The notes beneath the pieces were generated by a model. The model saw only the letters and a list, made by a program, of their open reading frames with translations, had not been told where the DNA came from and did no database searches. From contig NC_079477.1 in assembly GCF_026230105.1 (NCBI RefSeq), forward strand, positions 18,419,001-18,483,000: 64,000 nt of DNA, read 5' to 3'. Numbering within the stretch: position 1 is the first letter of the stretch; each line of letters begins with the position of its first letter. The stretch comes from Diorhabda sublineata. Taxonomy: Eukaryota > Arthropoda > Insecta > Coleoptera > Chrysomelidae. A program made the position numbers and the translations under genes. Shown one piece after another: positions 1 to 9,899 of this stretch.

Positions 1-690
1 AGTCTCAGTGTTTTGCCGGGGGCTGTAATCTAATTTTCAAATTTTACTAATTGCCCAAACTTCTTCCGGGAAGCGGTTGCCAAACCTCATGCGTTCTTGA
101 TACTGACGGGGGAGATTGTACGCCAGTGAATAATATTCTGAGAGTGAACAAATATTTGCTCTGTAGTGACTCAATATCTACCTTTGTCTGTACCTCCATA
201 CGCACTCATTAATTCTTCGAACGCAAGATCTGACTCTTCTTGACACTTTGTGCAAAATATATTTCTACTAAGCTATATTCACCACCGCTTTCTGTCATCG
301 GAAATAGTCTAGCGAGTTCTAAAGCACTCCTTTCGAAGGGGCTTCCAACGTTATACTGTTTCATGGGTCCTTTACTCTTGCGTTGTGGTCCATTATTCGT
401 AGTACAAATCATACTCAAGAGTTTTCTTCACCCCCAGATGACATCCTGATGGATTGTTGGGATACCTCTTCTGTACGTCGGCTACTTTTCTCGAAATAAC
501 TACTATCTTCTCTTCTAGGAACCGTCATCGTTAACAAAGACTTTTTTCACTCTTCATATTTCCTCTCAAGAAGGTCACGGATTTTCTTCCTTCCATTGCC
601 GAATCATCTTTAGATGAGGATAATTCGCCTGATATTCTCTAATCTTGGTGGGTGACCATTCTTCATATGAATTTAATAGTCTCTAGAAAA
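1..690 (-). pseudogene. Ty3/gypsy integrase relic (cut by window edge)
   Basis: Reading the minus strand downward from about 690, broken frames give an HLGVKKTLE zinc-binding-type segment near 430-470. They are followed by an open stretch (418-209) with GPQRKSKGPMKQYNVGSPFE and then FPMTESGGEYSLVE, which matches the start of the integrase core in arthropod Ty3/gypsy polyproteins. Such integrases insert the cDNA of the retrotransposon. The catalytic core is broken by frameshifts and stops and runs off the window start, so neither its true end nor an LTR can be seen. The weaker upstream stretch (about 560-690) resembles the linker before the integrase. I infer a dead fragment of a gypsy-type element. 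Confidence 0.7.
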
Positions 691-3250
691 TTTAAGATAC
701 AATTTTCAGTTCATTAATTTCTTATGCGGAGCACATAGTTATTTAACAGCTGGGACTATATATTATAGTGTACTTTTGTATATCTTTGCCACATTCCCAC
801 AACGATATTGGAAAATTTAAAATTACTTTGGTTAAATTGATTATTGTTGTATTTTTCGAGTTCTTTTGTTTTTGATATCAAAACTCGCCCAATTTAAGGT
901 TATCTTAGGTTAGGACGTTGATTTCTAAACGTTTGGGAAAACAAATTCTAAATTAATTATAGATTGATATTTCATGAAAATCTCAGTGTAAATTATAACA
1001 GAAAAACTTTGATCATTCTAATCGGACTACATCTCATAAAAGTGAGCAAATTACACCCTTTACCAAAACAAAAATGAATGCCCAAGTTGGGTTGAAACGT
1101 CAAGATTATTATCTATTGAAAAAAGTAATCATAAATGGAAGAGACCCTAAATCAAGAAGATTTATTAATGAAAGTATATAAAAACAGGTATAAGAATTAA
1201 TAAATTGAACAAACTTTCAGAACCCATGAAAATGAACGATGATATGAGATTTCTTTAATTAGAAATTATTATAAAAAGTTGTCGTTGGTCTTTCTTCCAC
1301 GGCACTGATGAAATCTTGAGTTTATTTTGTCCATCCTACGCTGAACACTTCTCTGATTAAATTTAGTATGCTTCAACATGTAAACCTTTAAACAGAATTA
1401 ACTTAGCAATTGACAAGGCAACTTTATTACTCGATTTATTTCTCTACTTGTTTTGGTATGTAATAGTTTAATTAGTCCTTTCTAAGAAATGAACTACACA
1501 AGATTAGTTGAAATTTATGATTATATGCTCTCTAAAAACTACATTATCGTAAAATGGTGTGCCAATTTTTGTAACTATTCCACTTTATCATGTTGTTATT
1601 AATATTATTTCATTAATATTAGAAGAAAGAAAAAAATCAAACATATTTGGTGGTTTTGAGAGCTACAAGAAAATAAGTTAATGGTCTAAATTTTAAAACT
1701 TATATTTATGTCTTTTGTTTAACTAGATTTGTACTGGGTTACTTCCTCTATTTCTAAGTACTTGTAAAGTAAAACCACTGACTCTACTTTAGCTTGGAAG
1801 TTAAGGACTAAAGTAATGTCCTGCATTTTAGAGTATTTTACGCAAAAACAAAAACCTATACAAGGCAATTAATCTCAAGCTAGACGTTACTTGAGTTTTA
1901 AGAGAAAGAAAAGACGTAAAACAATTGATACTTGGCAAAAACACGAGAGATTTAACAGTTCAACATCACAAAATTATATCTTAGACTCTGCAAGGATTGA
2001 AGTAGTGTATTGAAGGAATATCTTCCGTAGATGTTTTACAGTATTGCTCTTGGTTGGACCTAAAAACTTTTGACTCTATATTAAAATTCGAAATATTTTT
2101 CAAAGTGTTTCTATACTATTTAAAATTGAAAGAAGTTGACTGTTGATGTAGCTGCGATAGTTTGCACAACAAGAAATCAACTTCATAGTGGAAGAGTCCA
2201 CCGAGAATTACGGATACAGATGCAGTGACGAAGAAGGTGATTTGGACCTAACTTGAAGCTGACATTCACTGATCATAAAACATCTTTGAAAAGTACTTCA
2301 TCCGTTCTATTATCCTGCATATTGGATATAAATTTGTTTTTACTTTGTACCAAAGTCACAAGTGAAAGAATTTAAATACTAAACTTTAGGCCTGGATGTT
2401 ATATATTCAGTTTATTTTTTAATAATAGAGATTATTTATTTAATGATTTGCACTAAAATAGATTAATAAATGGAATAGCTTTAGCAAATGAGTTACTTTA
2501 GCGGAAGTGAAGTAATGAATCGAATCAATTTAGTTTGGCCTCTATTCTAGTACAACAGTATTGTAAGCTACGAATATTTAGGATTTAAAAGAAAAAAGAT
2601 TAGTATTATATTTCTCAACCCTGAAATCTCTTTGTCATTTTATCTACTATACTAATCATTTCAACATAATTCATTGTTACTTTGATGTGAATGAAATACA
2701 GTATGTATGTGTTTTCCAGGATTAAGGTATCCTGAAAATACAGTGATTTCTTATTTTAATGAATATCCATATGACAGACGGGGTGAAATTTCTATATTTT
2801 ACAGATATCAAAATAGCGTAAAAAAATTTCCCATACCCCTCATTTTTAAGGCCCCCCACAAGTTAAAACTGATAATTCCAAACAGCTTCAGTTTGGGTCC
2901 GAATACAACACTGACAATAGAACTTAATTTTAACTAAAATCCTTAGAGGAAAGGGAGGCTCTTATCGGGGAACTTATTATCTTATTTATTACAACCGTGA
3001 TAGAATAAGGTAGCCTATTTTATACTCGGGCTAATGTCAGTTTTAGCCATTGCAGTGACAGTAATCGCCTCTTCTTCTACGTTGGCAATCGCATATGGAA
3101 AAAAATATTATAATTGTTAAAATGGCTCTAAATTTTTTTACATTATATCCCAAAGATTTTTGTTGTTACTTATTATCAGACAGGTTATCATCGTATCACG
3201 TCACTTTCTCTATACGATACAATGGTTTGATTCCATTTATTTTGATAAAT
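691..3250. other. AT-rich stretch without recognised gene
   Basis: I see no recognisable coding, RNA or repeat structure. A 76-codon open stretch at 2707-2937 (+) begins just after a pyrimidine-rich AG (near 2720) and ends in a stop. It could be a terminal exon, but no family is recognised and chance is equally likely. Confidence 0.4.
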
Positions 3251-3255
3251 CCAAA

Positions 3256-3470
3256 AATTGATTGATTGATTGATTTGTTTCTACCATCATCTTTTCTTAA
3301 TATGTCTAAAATTGCTTTCCGCCAAGGGTTCTTTCCAAGTTTTGGTATAGAAAGTGATCGGAGGGTGCCAGATCGAAGAAATATAGCGGATCAGGCAATA
3401 AATATGTTAGAAAATCAGCATAATCTTGGCCAGTAATTGATTTCATTTTTTTTTTAATAATTCATAAATA
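3256..3470 (-). pseudogene. mariner transposase C-terminal relic
   Basis: The minus strand encodes FFDLAPSDHFLYQNLERTLG followed by GKQF, the hallmark around the third catalytic aspartate of mariner transposases (DLAPSD followed by LFPNLKK-like residues). Only the C-terminal third is legible and stops follow immediately, so it is a dead fragment. No TIRs were found. Adjacent bases 3470-3720 may be more of the same element but cannot be assigned with confidence. A short GATT microsatellite sits at 3258-3278. Confidence 0.6.
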
Positions 3471-3720
3471 TGTAGTCCTACAAGACTGTAGCCATCAACT
3501 AATTGGCCTAAAACGTTTTTTTGCTTTATTAGGAACATGTTCTTCGGACGAAATTCTCCACTCTACTGGTATAATATTACAAAATAGACCTGTTTTGATT
3601 ATCCTTGGGTGTAAGGAGTGTTACGAACTCGTCCATTAGAGGAGCCGTGAAGCCGGTCCTGTCCGGTTATGATGGAAGAGTCTAAAGTTTGGCGAATATG
3701 CCAGTTCTAGAAAAGGCTGT

Positions 3721-4124
3721 TTACGTGATATTGTCACAGCGCGGATTATTCTATATTGTTTTTTAACCAATTCCTACTAAGGTTTTTTATTAATTTGTTT
3801 GTTTGTTCACGTCCTAGAATTATTCCAGAACTTCTTTTGACTCTAAATACTAGTTTGTTTATAGGTATAGGTAAGTCGGTACGGATAAAAGTAGTAATAA
3901 GTATCTGGTAAATTTGAATAAATTGTATGAATGTGAAGTCTAGTGTAAATTGAATAAGTAAGAGAGTATATAAATTCACCCACCATTAGAAATAGTTTGA
4001 AGAAAAGAAAACGTTACAATATGGGCATTTTTTATTATCCATACATTTTCAGATGGTTTAATATGCAGAAATAAAATACCAAATCCTATTACATACCTTC
4101 ACTTTTGTGTAAGTAGAATTATAG
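3721..4124. other. AT-rich stretch without recognised gene
   Basis: Nothing recognisable; one 77-codon minus-strand open stretch (3979-3746) has biased, low-complexity composition and no family resemblance. Confidence 0.4.
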
Positions 4125-4126
4125 TA

Positions 4127-4934
4127 GGGCCTTGGTAATTCGGATTCCTGCTTGTTCGGTACAATCAATGGATTACAACGTTATACAAAATGTGGAGTTA
4201 AATTACCACAAATCACTTTTGATTGACTGTCTTATGTTCTGAGAATTTTATGGCGATATTAAAATCGATAACATTAAAGGACACAGTTTTTCTTTTGGCT
4301 AATTGCTGAGCCAATATTAAGGCATCGCTAATTAACAAATCATGGAGAAATTTGCACCCTGGATTTTTTAGTGATAAGACGAACCAGAAGATGATGTGCC
4401 TTTAGCACAGCTTTGTAATAGGTTGAGTGGCGCCATTGATCCTCAAATAAGTGAGGCAGAAGCTCAAGAATGGGCTGCTGATGGTGCCGAAAGCAGGTTA
4501 CAAAGATATCAAGTGTTAACTGTTGAGGCTATGTGTGAGCAAAATAAGGACAATAATGTTGAAGTCCTTGACTCCAGAAAAGTGTGGTAATTTAGAGGTG
4601 GTAGGAGTTTTAAACATTGCTTTGAAATGGGTTGAAGATAACGAATTTGATAGCCACGAAGTTAAGCTTCTCTGTCGACTTAAAGACCGGGCTTTTGGAA
4701 AGGTCGAAAATAAGACGAGTATTACAGACTTTTTCGAGAAAAAATAAATGTTTTTTAACTCACTGTTTTTCTCACATAGTTGTAATTATGAACATGTATA
4801 TTTTTATCTTTATACTTTAATGTGAAAAATTGATTAAAGAAACTAAGGTTAAACATGTGTTTTATTACCATTAAATATGGCGTACTATAATCCGGAAAGG
4901 GTCTTGTTTTTGCCTATCCGGATTACCGAGGCCC
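4127..4934 (+). mobile_element. Internally deleted pogo/Tigger-type DNA transposon
   Basis: The ends form inverted repeats. Bases 4127-4145 read GGGCCTTGGTAATTCGGAT and the reverse complement of 4916-4934 reads GGGCCTCGGTAATCCGGAT (17 of 19 identical). Each end is flanked by TA (4125-4126 and 4935-4936), the target duplication expected for the Tc1/mariner/pogo superfamily. At 808 bp it is far shorter than an autonomous Tigger (usually over 2 kb). It keeps only the C-terminal part of the transposase, so it is a non-autonomous deletion derivative. Confidence 0.8.
4340..4747 (+). pseudogene. Tigger-like transposase C-terminus
   Basis: Two overlapping frames together read like the tail of a jerky/Tigger transposase. 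DEPEDDVPLAQL (from 4379) is followed by the acidic linker, AMCEQNKDNNVEVLDS, and then after a frameshift ALKWVEDNEFDSHEV, KLLCRLKD and TSITDFFEKK before a stop at 4747. In this family the C-terminus after the DDE domain ends with an LxxALxWLE-type helix and a TxITDFF-type tail. The DNA-binding and catalytic domains are missing. It lies inside the TIR-bounded element above, so it cannot act by itself. Confidence 0.75.
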
Positions 4935-4936
4935 TA

Positions 4937-5780
4937 GTGTACATCATATTTTTTCTCAATATCACTTTTAGAGATTTGAGAACGGCAAGAAAAAAATAGA
5001 TATGAAACTCTAATAACCGATATTTATACCAAATTTACGGTTTATATAACAAATAGGGTATATTTTTTTCCGATGTGTCTCATCCCACATGAGATATTAA
5101 TCTTTCTACATAGCATTGTTTCCTAATCATCTGTTATCTAATTAGTTCAACTAAATTATGTGACAGTTTTATATAAAAAATCCTAGCGCAATTCAACACA
5201 ATAGAATGTATCAACCTCACAAAATAAGTTCAGTTATGTAATTAGATACTCTTAGATGTGGAGATTGTATGGAAGAAGCAGTAAACTATGGGTAAAAATG
5301 AAACATTCAATATTCACAATAGATAATTAATGTCACAAATAGGCAATAAGGAAGCTTACGATTTTGTGGACATACAGTGGGATATGAATTGAAAGTCTTT
5401 AACAAAAAATTTTTTTTGGTTTGTTAAAATGAATATTTTCTAATTATCTACAACTATAACTAAATAGAGTCTTTAGTAATAGTAAATAAAGTATGTGGGG
5501 AATAGCAGGTAATTTTGTCTAAAATGGGTTCCAAGAATGAGCAAATACTTTTTGCTTCATTTATAGGTAAATCACTGAAATAAGTATTCTACTTCAGTCC
5601 ATTATTATAATAGAAATAAATTTCCGTGTGTATGTGTCTATGGCTCATTCTATAAAGTTAGGAGAAAATTACTAAATATCAATGCTATCTTTACTCATGG
5701 GATGGTAGAACATACGCTCTTCACTACAACTCAAGGCTTAAGTGATTTGAATTTCAGAGAGGAGACCATGAAATGACTAT
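4937..5780. other. AT-rich stretch without recognised gene
   Basis: No gene, RNA or repeat structure recognised. Confidence 0.4.
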
Positions 5781-5794
5781 GAAGGCCGTTCCTA

Positions 5795-6225
5795 TTTAGT
5801 TGCCTCTGTTTCATATAAAATTAAGTCTCAAGAAGCAATTCGTGAAGTCTCTTCATCAATACTCTGAAGTTTTTGAATACCCAAAGAGTCAGAGGGGTCA
5901 TAATCTAAAATGAAAGCTGATATTTTCGTCTGTCCACAAATAAGGAAAATAATTACCAGTGAAAAATTTCCAAAGCTATTGAATGCCTAAGAAAAAGCTT
6001 GTCGTGACTGCAAATTTTGAAGAGCGTGTTCATAAAATTTGCTTATTTAAAGTTCATGGGTTGCAGAATGTCCCTAAAGTACATATGGTACATGAACACT
6101 TAGATCATTCCAATGTTGACAAAGGGAATATTTATAAGAGCAGGGACAATGCTTTTACTAAGATATGTTGAAATTTGAGCACCGTTATCAATATAATGGA
6201 ATAATGCCTACTTACTATAACATTG
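5795..6225 (+). pseudogene. Relic of unnamed repeat-encoded protein family (copy A)
   Basis: Several broken plus-strand frames line up in order with the family of copy B at 46.4-47.2 kb. They read LPLFHIKLSLKKQFVKSLHQ, then MKADIFVCPQIRKIITSEKF and PKLLNA-EKA, then LKFMGCRMSLKYIWYMNT, then EYL-EQGQCFY-DMLKFEHRY. From memory, many arthropod genomes carry intact versions with the blocks HIKLGLMKQFVK, IFVGPQIR, LGCNMSLKIHFLHSHLDFFP and EQGERFHQDI. Their function is not known to me. Copy A has multiple stops and at least three frame changes, so it is a decayed copy. That it is mobile is inferred only from its dispersed, decayed copies. Confidence 0.5.
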
Positions 6226-7760
6226 GACATAATTGCATATAATATACGAGAATTAAACTAAACCCTACGAATAATTTCATTGATGAAAAAATATTTTTTC
6301 TTATTGTTACTGTCAAGTCATATTTTCCGAGATAATTTATCTTGATTTCAGGTCGCTTTTCTATGAAAGTCGGTTTTAAATAATAGAGTATTCCAGAGTC
6401 TCGAACCCTAACCTGCTTTTTGTTTCTGCTCATTGACTAACATCATTATACTCGCACTATTATTGACCAACACCCTGTTTTCAGATAATACTGCCAAAAA
6501 TTTATCTGTATCTATAAAAAAACGCTGTTACGAGATAAATCACTTTCCTCGTGTAGTTAATTTCAGTATCTTTCACATTCTTTGACTACAAAAACTGATA
6601 ACTTCTCATTACTCCGCTTTGGAATAAAGTGATACCTGAACTGACACGATTCTGCTGTTGTATGTGGACGACAAATATAACGATCGTGATTAAATTTGAA
6701 GTTTTAAATCGGAAACTGTGAGTAATTATTAGCTATAATAGGAATATCAACAATATACATTCTAACTTCAACATTCCAGAACTGTGGATTGTAAGAAATA
6801 AAAGTGTTGGAAAGAGATTTATCAAAAAAATCCAATTCATCAGTGTTCCAGACCCTTAATCTTTTTACTTTTTTCTGTGATTGTTTTACAGATAGGACAT
6901 ATCATTAACAAAAGGTTATCATTTAAAACATTTACTAATAGTACACAGAAAAATCAAAAATAAATTGATACTTTAAAAGCAACACCAAAAATAAAGAATA
7001 TTATGTTTGGAATGTAACAGATAGAAGAACTGTGTTAATCTTCAAACCTAGAATAATCAATGATTTATTGTGTATTACTACTTCTTATTTCAATGACCAC
7101 ATTGTTGTTACTAGCATTTTATCTGGTGATTGTCTTGAGTGTGTAATGGACCTTAAAATATTTCACGGTTTGTGGTTAGAAATCATTTTATCTCGTGATA
7201 AGCTTCAACTCGTTAAAGTTTTATGATATTTATTAAAAAGGAAATAATGTTTTGCCCTAGTTACATATATTTAGACTTATTATTATATTTTGTACCCATA
7301 ACCGGAAATTAAAACACGTTGTTCTTTTAAGAGTAGCTGTTTAAGAAAACTTGTCACAATTTCATAGATATTATTTGCGATGATTGTGAAAGGTTTTGGA
7401 TTTTTATATTTCATCAACCACATAATTTTATTATCCAATTTGCAAGCAATTGGTAGTTCATTAGTTTCCCTATATCCTGATCTTCTTATAATAGCTTTTT
7501 AGCAATAGTGCTGGAGCTTTGGAATATAATAATAATAGTATCATGAACTCTGTAACCGTTTCTGATATCATTGGTTATGGATAAATTAGTTTTTTTTTCT
7601 AATCCATACCACCATGTCAAGATAGGAATTAGTGAGATTCAATGGCGTACTTTTGAAATACAGATGTAATAGTATTAACCAACAAGTATATAATTGAAGG
7701 TGATTGATGATAGAAGTGAGCACAGAATTTATTTTAGAGTCGGTATAACGGCATGACAAT
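6226..7760. other. AT-rich stretch without recognised gene
   Basis: No convincing gene. Short open stretches at 6433-6215 (-) and 7032-7226 (+) resemble nothing I recognise. Confidence 0.4.
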
Positions 7761-7830
7761 CCTGTGCTGCTGTTTCACAAATTTTTTTGGCTGTATCAAC
7801 TTTATTTTGTAATATATCCTTCTGCCACAG

Positions 7831-7970
7831 CAGTGGATTTCCAACCTCCAAGTCGTTTAATAGCTGAAAAATCTGGACCGCTGTCTGAAAGAGCCGAGGG
7901 AGAAACAATGTCCCGCATAAAGATGCGGCTGCGTAAAAAATTTACCATTTTTATAGAAAAGTATGCTAAG
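7831..7970 (+). CDS. Candidate internal exon of an unidentified host gene
   Basis: A 140-bp stretch, more G+C-rich than its surroundings, lies between a good acceptor (pyrimidine-rich, ending GCCACAG at 7830) and a good donor (AAG/GTAAAT at 7970/7971). Its open frame reads PPSRLIAEKSGPLSERAEGE and later MSRIKMRLRKKFTIFIEKYA. The peptide is charged and not low-complexity, unlike chance frames in AT-rich DNA. The exon would start with two bases of a split codon and end on a codon boundary. I do not recognise the protein. It may belong to a large gene with introns beyond this window, or be a chance frame. Confidence 0.35.
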
Positions 7971-8574
7971 GTAAATATCCTGTTTGTGTGTATTTTATAT
8001 GCTTCAACTAGATATTTTGATCCTAAATCTTTTCAACTATTGAAATTTTAACTTTTATCTTTGTTACTAAAAACAGATTGTCAGAAGCATTAGAAATAAA
8101 TGATTGTACATGTTCTTTGTCGAGGACTTTCGACTTCTTATATATTATTGTTTTTTTTTCCTCTTTATAACCACTATTAATCCATTAAATTTGTTTATGA
8201 TGTTATTTTTGAAATTCAGTGTCGATTTAAGCATTGAGTATTTTGGCCATAAACTAGCAATTAGGCTATTCATTAAATAATACTTTACTTGTTTCTTATT
8301 GCACCAAGATATAAATGCAGCATACGTTTTTTTATATGGACTTCTGATTTTTTCATTAATAAACTTGATTTTGGAACTAATAAATGTTGTCAAGAATAGC
8401 ATAGGGAATAAAGAACTTCTTAATAGACTAAATCATGCAGAAAAAACAGATTAACAATTTATACGGAATGTGAATTCAGTGGAGTAACAAACGTTTATCT
8501 ATAATTATCATCACCACACCAAACTTATTAGTTGTATCAAGTATAAGTTTGTATTTCTGGAACCGTTGGTGATA
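7971..8574. other. AT-rich stretch without recognised gene
   Basis: Nothing recognised; an 85-codon minus-strand open stretch (8402-8145) has no family resemblance. Confidence 0.35.
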
Positions 8575-8575
8575 T

Positions 8576-8757
8576 TCATACTGAATACACTGTTTACACC
8601 ACTACTACACCAACCTCACAATTATACTGTCTGACACACGTTTCGATAACCAAGTTATCGTCTTCAGAGACTGAAAGAAAACTGATAAACGCGTGTCAGA
8701 CAGTGTAATTGTGAGTGTTGGTGTAGTGGTGATGTAAACAGTGTATTCGGCATCATA
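8576..8757. repeat. Foldback (inverted-repeat) element, copy 1
   Basis: Two arms are near reverse complements. The left arm (about 8576-8643) runs through ACTGTTTACACCAC and CTGTCTGACACACGTTT. The right arm (about 8686-8757) runs through AAACGCGTGTCAGACAG and GTGGTGATGTAAACAGTGT. The centre holds a short palindrome, CGATAACCAAGTTATCG. A second copy lies at 60475-60678 and single-arm relics lie at 41346-41392 and 44250-44320, so this is a dispersed family. It has no coding capacity. The palindrome is part of the hammerhead-like core described separately. Confidence 0.85.
8629..8671 (-). ncRNA. Putative hammerhead ribozyme
   Basis: Read on the minus strand, the pieces are GUCU (helix I 5' side), CUGAAGA, one unpaired C, GAUAAC-UUG-GUUAUC (helix II with a 3-nt loop), GAAA, C-GUGU-G (2-bp helix III counting A-U and C-G), UC, and AGAC (helix I 3' side). 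This fits the hammerhead consensus CUGANGA, helix II, GAAA, with cleavage after an NUH triplet (here GUC). The only departure is one extra base between A9 and the G10.1-C11.1 pair. I recall a natural viroid hammerhead (chrysanthemum chlorotic mottle viroid, plus strand) that also has an extra residue there. Helix I has 4 clear pairs. Activity is inferred, not shown. Confidence 0.6.
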
Positions 8758-8952
8758 TGCTTTCGAAGTTATTGTTGAAATTTGATGATTTGATTGTGAA
8801 AAAGGGGTAGAACGGAGACCACACTACTCGTGAAAGATATAGCTGAAAGTATCTCTAAATAAAATCTTGAAAATTGAATATATTTATTGAGCTTAGGAGC
8901 CATTTTCTTGGTGAAGTGACATGAACGATTTCTTTGCCAGCTATATTATGAA

Positions 8953-9140
8953 TGGTTTCTTATTGGGAATGTGGCAATGAAACAACAAAGTCGACTAACT
9001 TTAATATATTTTCGGAGCTTTCGAATACTCATGTATTCATTATCTGGTCAAATACAATATAAGAAATATGTATAAATGTGTAACAATATTGTAAGTAAAA
9101 GTTTATTACTGTTATACATTTATTTACCCAAGAAACTACT

Positions 9141-9142
<2 letters not shown>
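8953..9142. repeat. (TA)n-linked dispersed repeat, copy a
   Basis: Shares sequence with 13913-14117 and 36268-36370: GGTTTCTTATTGGGAA, then GACTAACTTTAATATATTTT, then TTTCGAATAC and GTATTCAT. All three copies abut a long (TA)n tract. Near 9018-9047 the minus strand forms a GAATAC/GTATTC hairpin followed by GAAA. No protein is encoded. The family is unidentified; a Penelope-like or retrozyme origin is possible. Confidence 0.7.

Positions 9143-9190
<48 letters not shown>
9143..9190. repeat. (TA)n microsatellite
   Basis: About 48 bp of uninterrupted TA dinucleotides following the dispersed repeat. Confidence 0.95.
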
Positions 9191-9191
<1 letters not shown>

Positions 9192-9552
9192 GATTCATGC
9201 ATTTTGTATTGTTATACAAGTCAAATTTTATCTTATCATTTGAACACAAGATGTTATTTTTTACTATTCTACCCAAAGATTTCTGCGTAAATCGGTTTCA
9301 TGGCATTTTTAAAACTGAATATTGTAATAGGTTGCTTAGCCAATTACAAAAATACTACTCCGTGCTAAATTTTAAATAAGTTTTGTCTCCAACTATCTGA
9401 AAACTGAACATAAATGTCTTTTTATATGATGTGATCTAAACGAACACTTGATCAAGACTAATAAGCTGTTATATCTCACTATAAGCTGATCATACTTTAG
9501 GCTTCACTCTACCGTTCAAGGGCTTACTTTTACACTTCCATGATATGACATC
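9191..9552. other. Unassigned AT-rich stretch between repeats
   Basis: No recognised feature; a 60-codon open stretch at 9197-9379 (+) is unremarkable. Confidence 0.35.
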
Positions 9553-9569
9553 AATTATACTTCTATTGT

Positions 9570-9697
9570 ACACGTCCTCCTAGAACACCCTGTAGTAATA
9601 CTCCTAATCACTTATCACGCGCAAGTTTAAAGAAAATGATTCACCCTCTCGTCGATCCTGCCTGACTCGTTTCGTTCGTGTGACATTATACTTCTTG
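9570..9697. repeat. Left inverted terminal repeat of DIRS-like element
   Basis: Begins ACACGTCCTCCTAGAACA and continues through AATCACTTATCACGCG and ATTCACCCTCTCGTCGATC; matches the reverse complement of 11364-11489 with a few differences and small indels near the inner end. Confidence 0.9.
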
Positions 9698-9713
9698 CGC
9701 TTATTTCGTGCAG

Positions 9714-9899
9714 GTAAACAACGCAAAAAACGAATGTCGTGTTCTTATCAGTAGCGAAAAATTTATTCCAACGGTGTTTTCAGTTTTAAAAGTGATTGTG
9801 CATAGAATCCCAACCATGGTTTCCAAAACTAGAAAGTCTCATGAGTTCCACACTAATTAGATTACACCCAAGTCCTAATTTGCTTTTATCCCCTTTCAG
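9714..9899 (+). other. Possible intron upstream of the recombinase frame
   Basis: A donor-like CAG/GTAAAC at 9713/9714 and an acceptor-like TTTTATCCCCTTTCAG ending at 9899 bracket 186 bp. Splicing would join the terminal-repeat leader directly to the recombinase frame. The bracketed segment includes a well-placed ATG (AACCATGG, at 9816) opening a 14-codon frame that stops at 9860. That frame could be the remnant start of the lost Gag frame. This is inference from splice-site appearance only. Confidence 0.35.

Noticed and set aside
1300..1320. CTGATGA string as a hammerhead core
   Set aside because: No paired helix II or GAAA follows.
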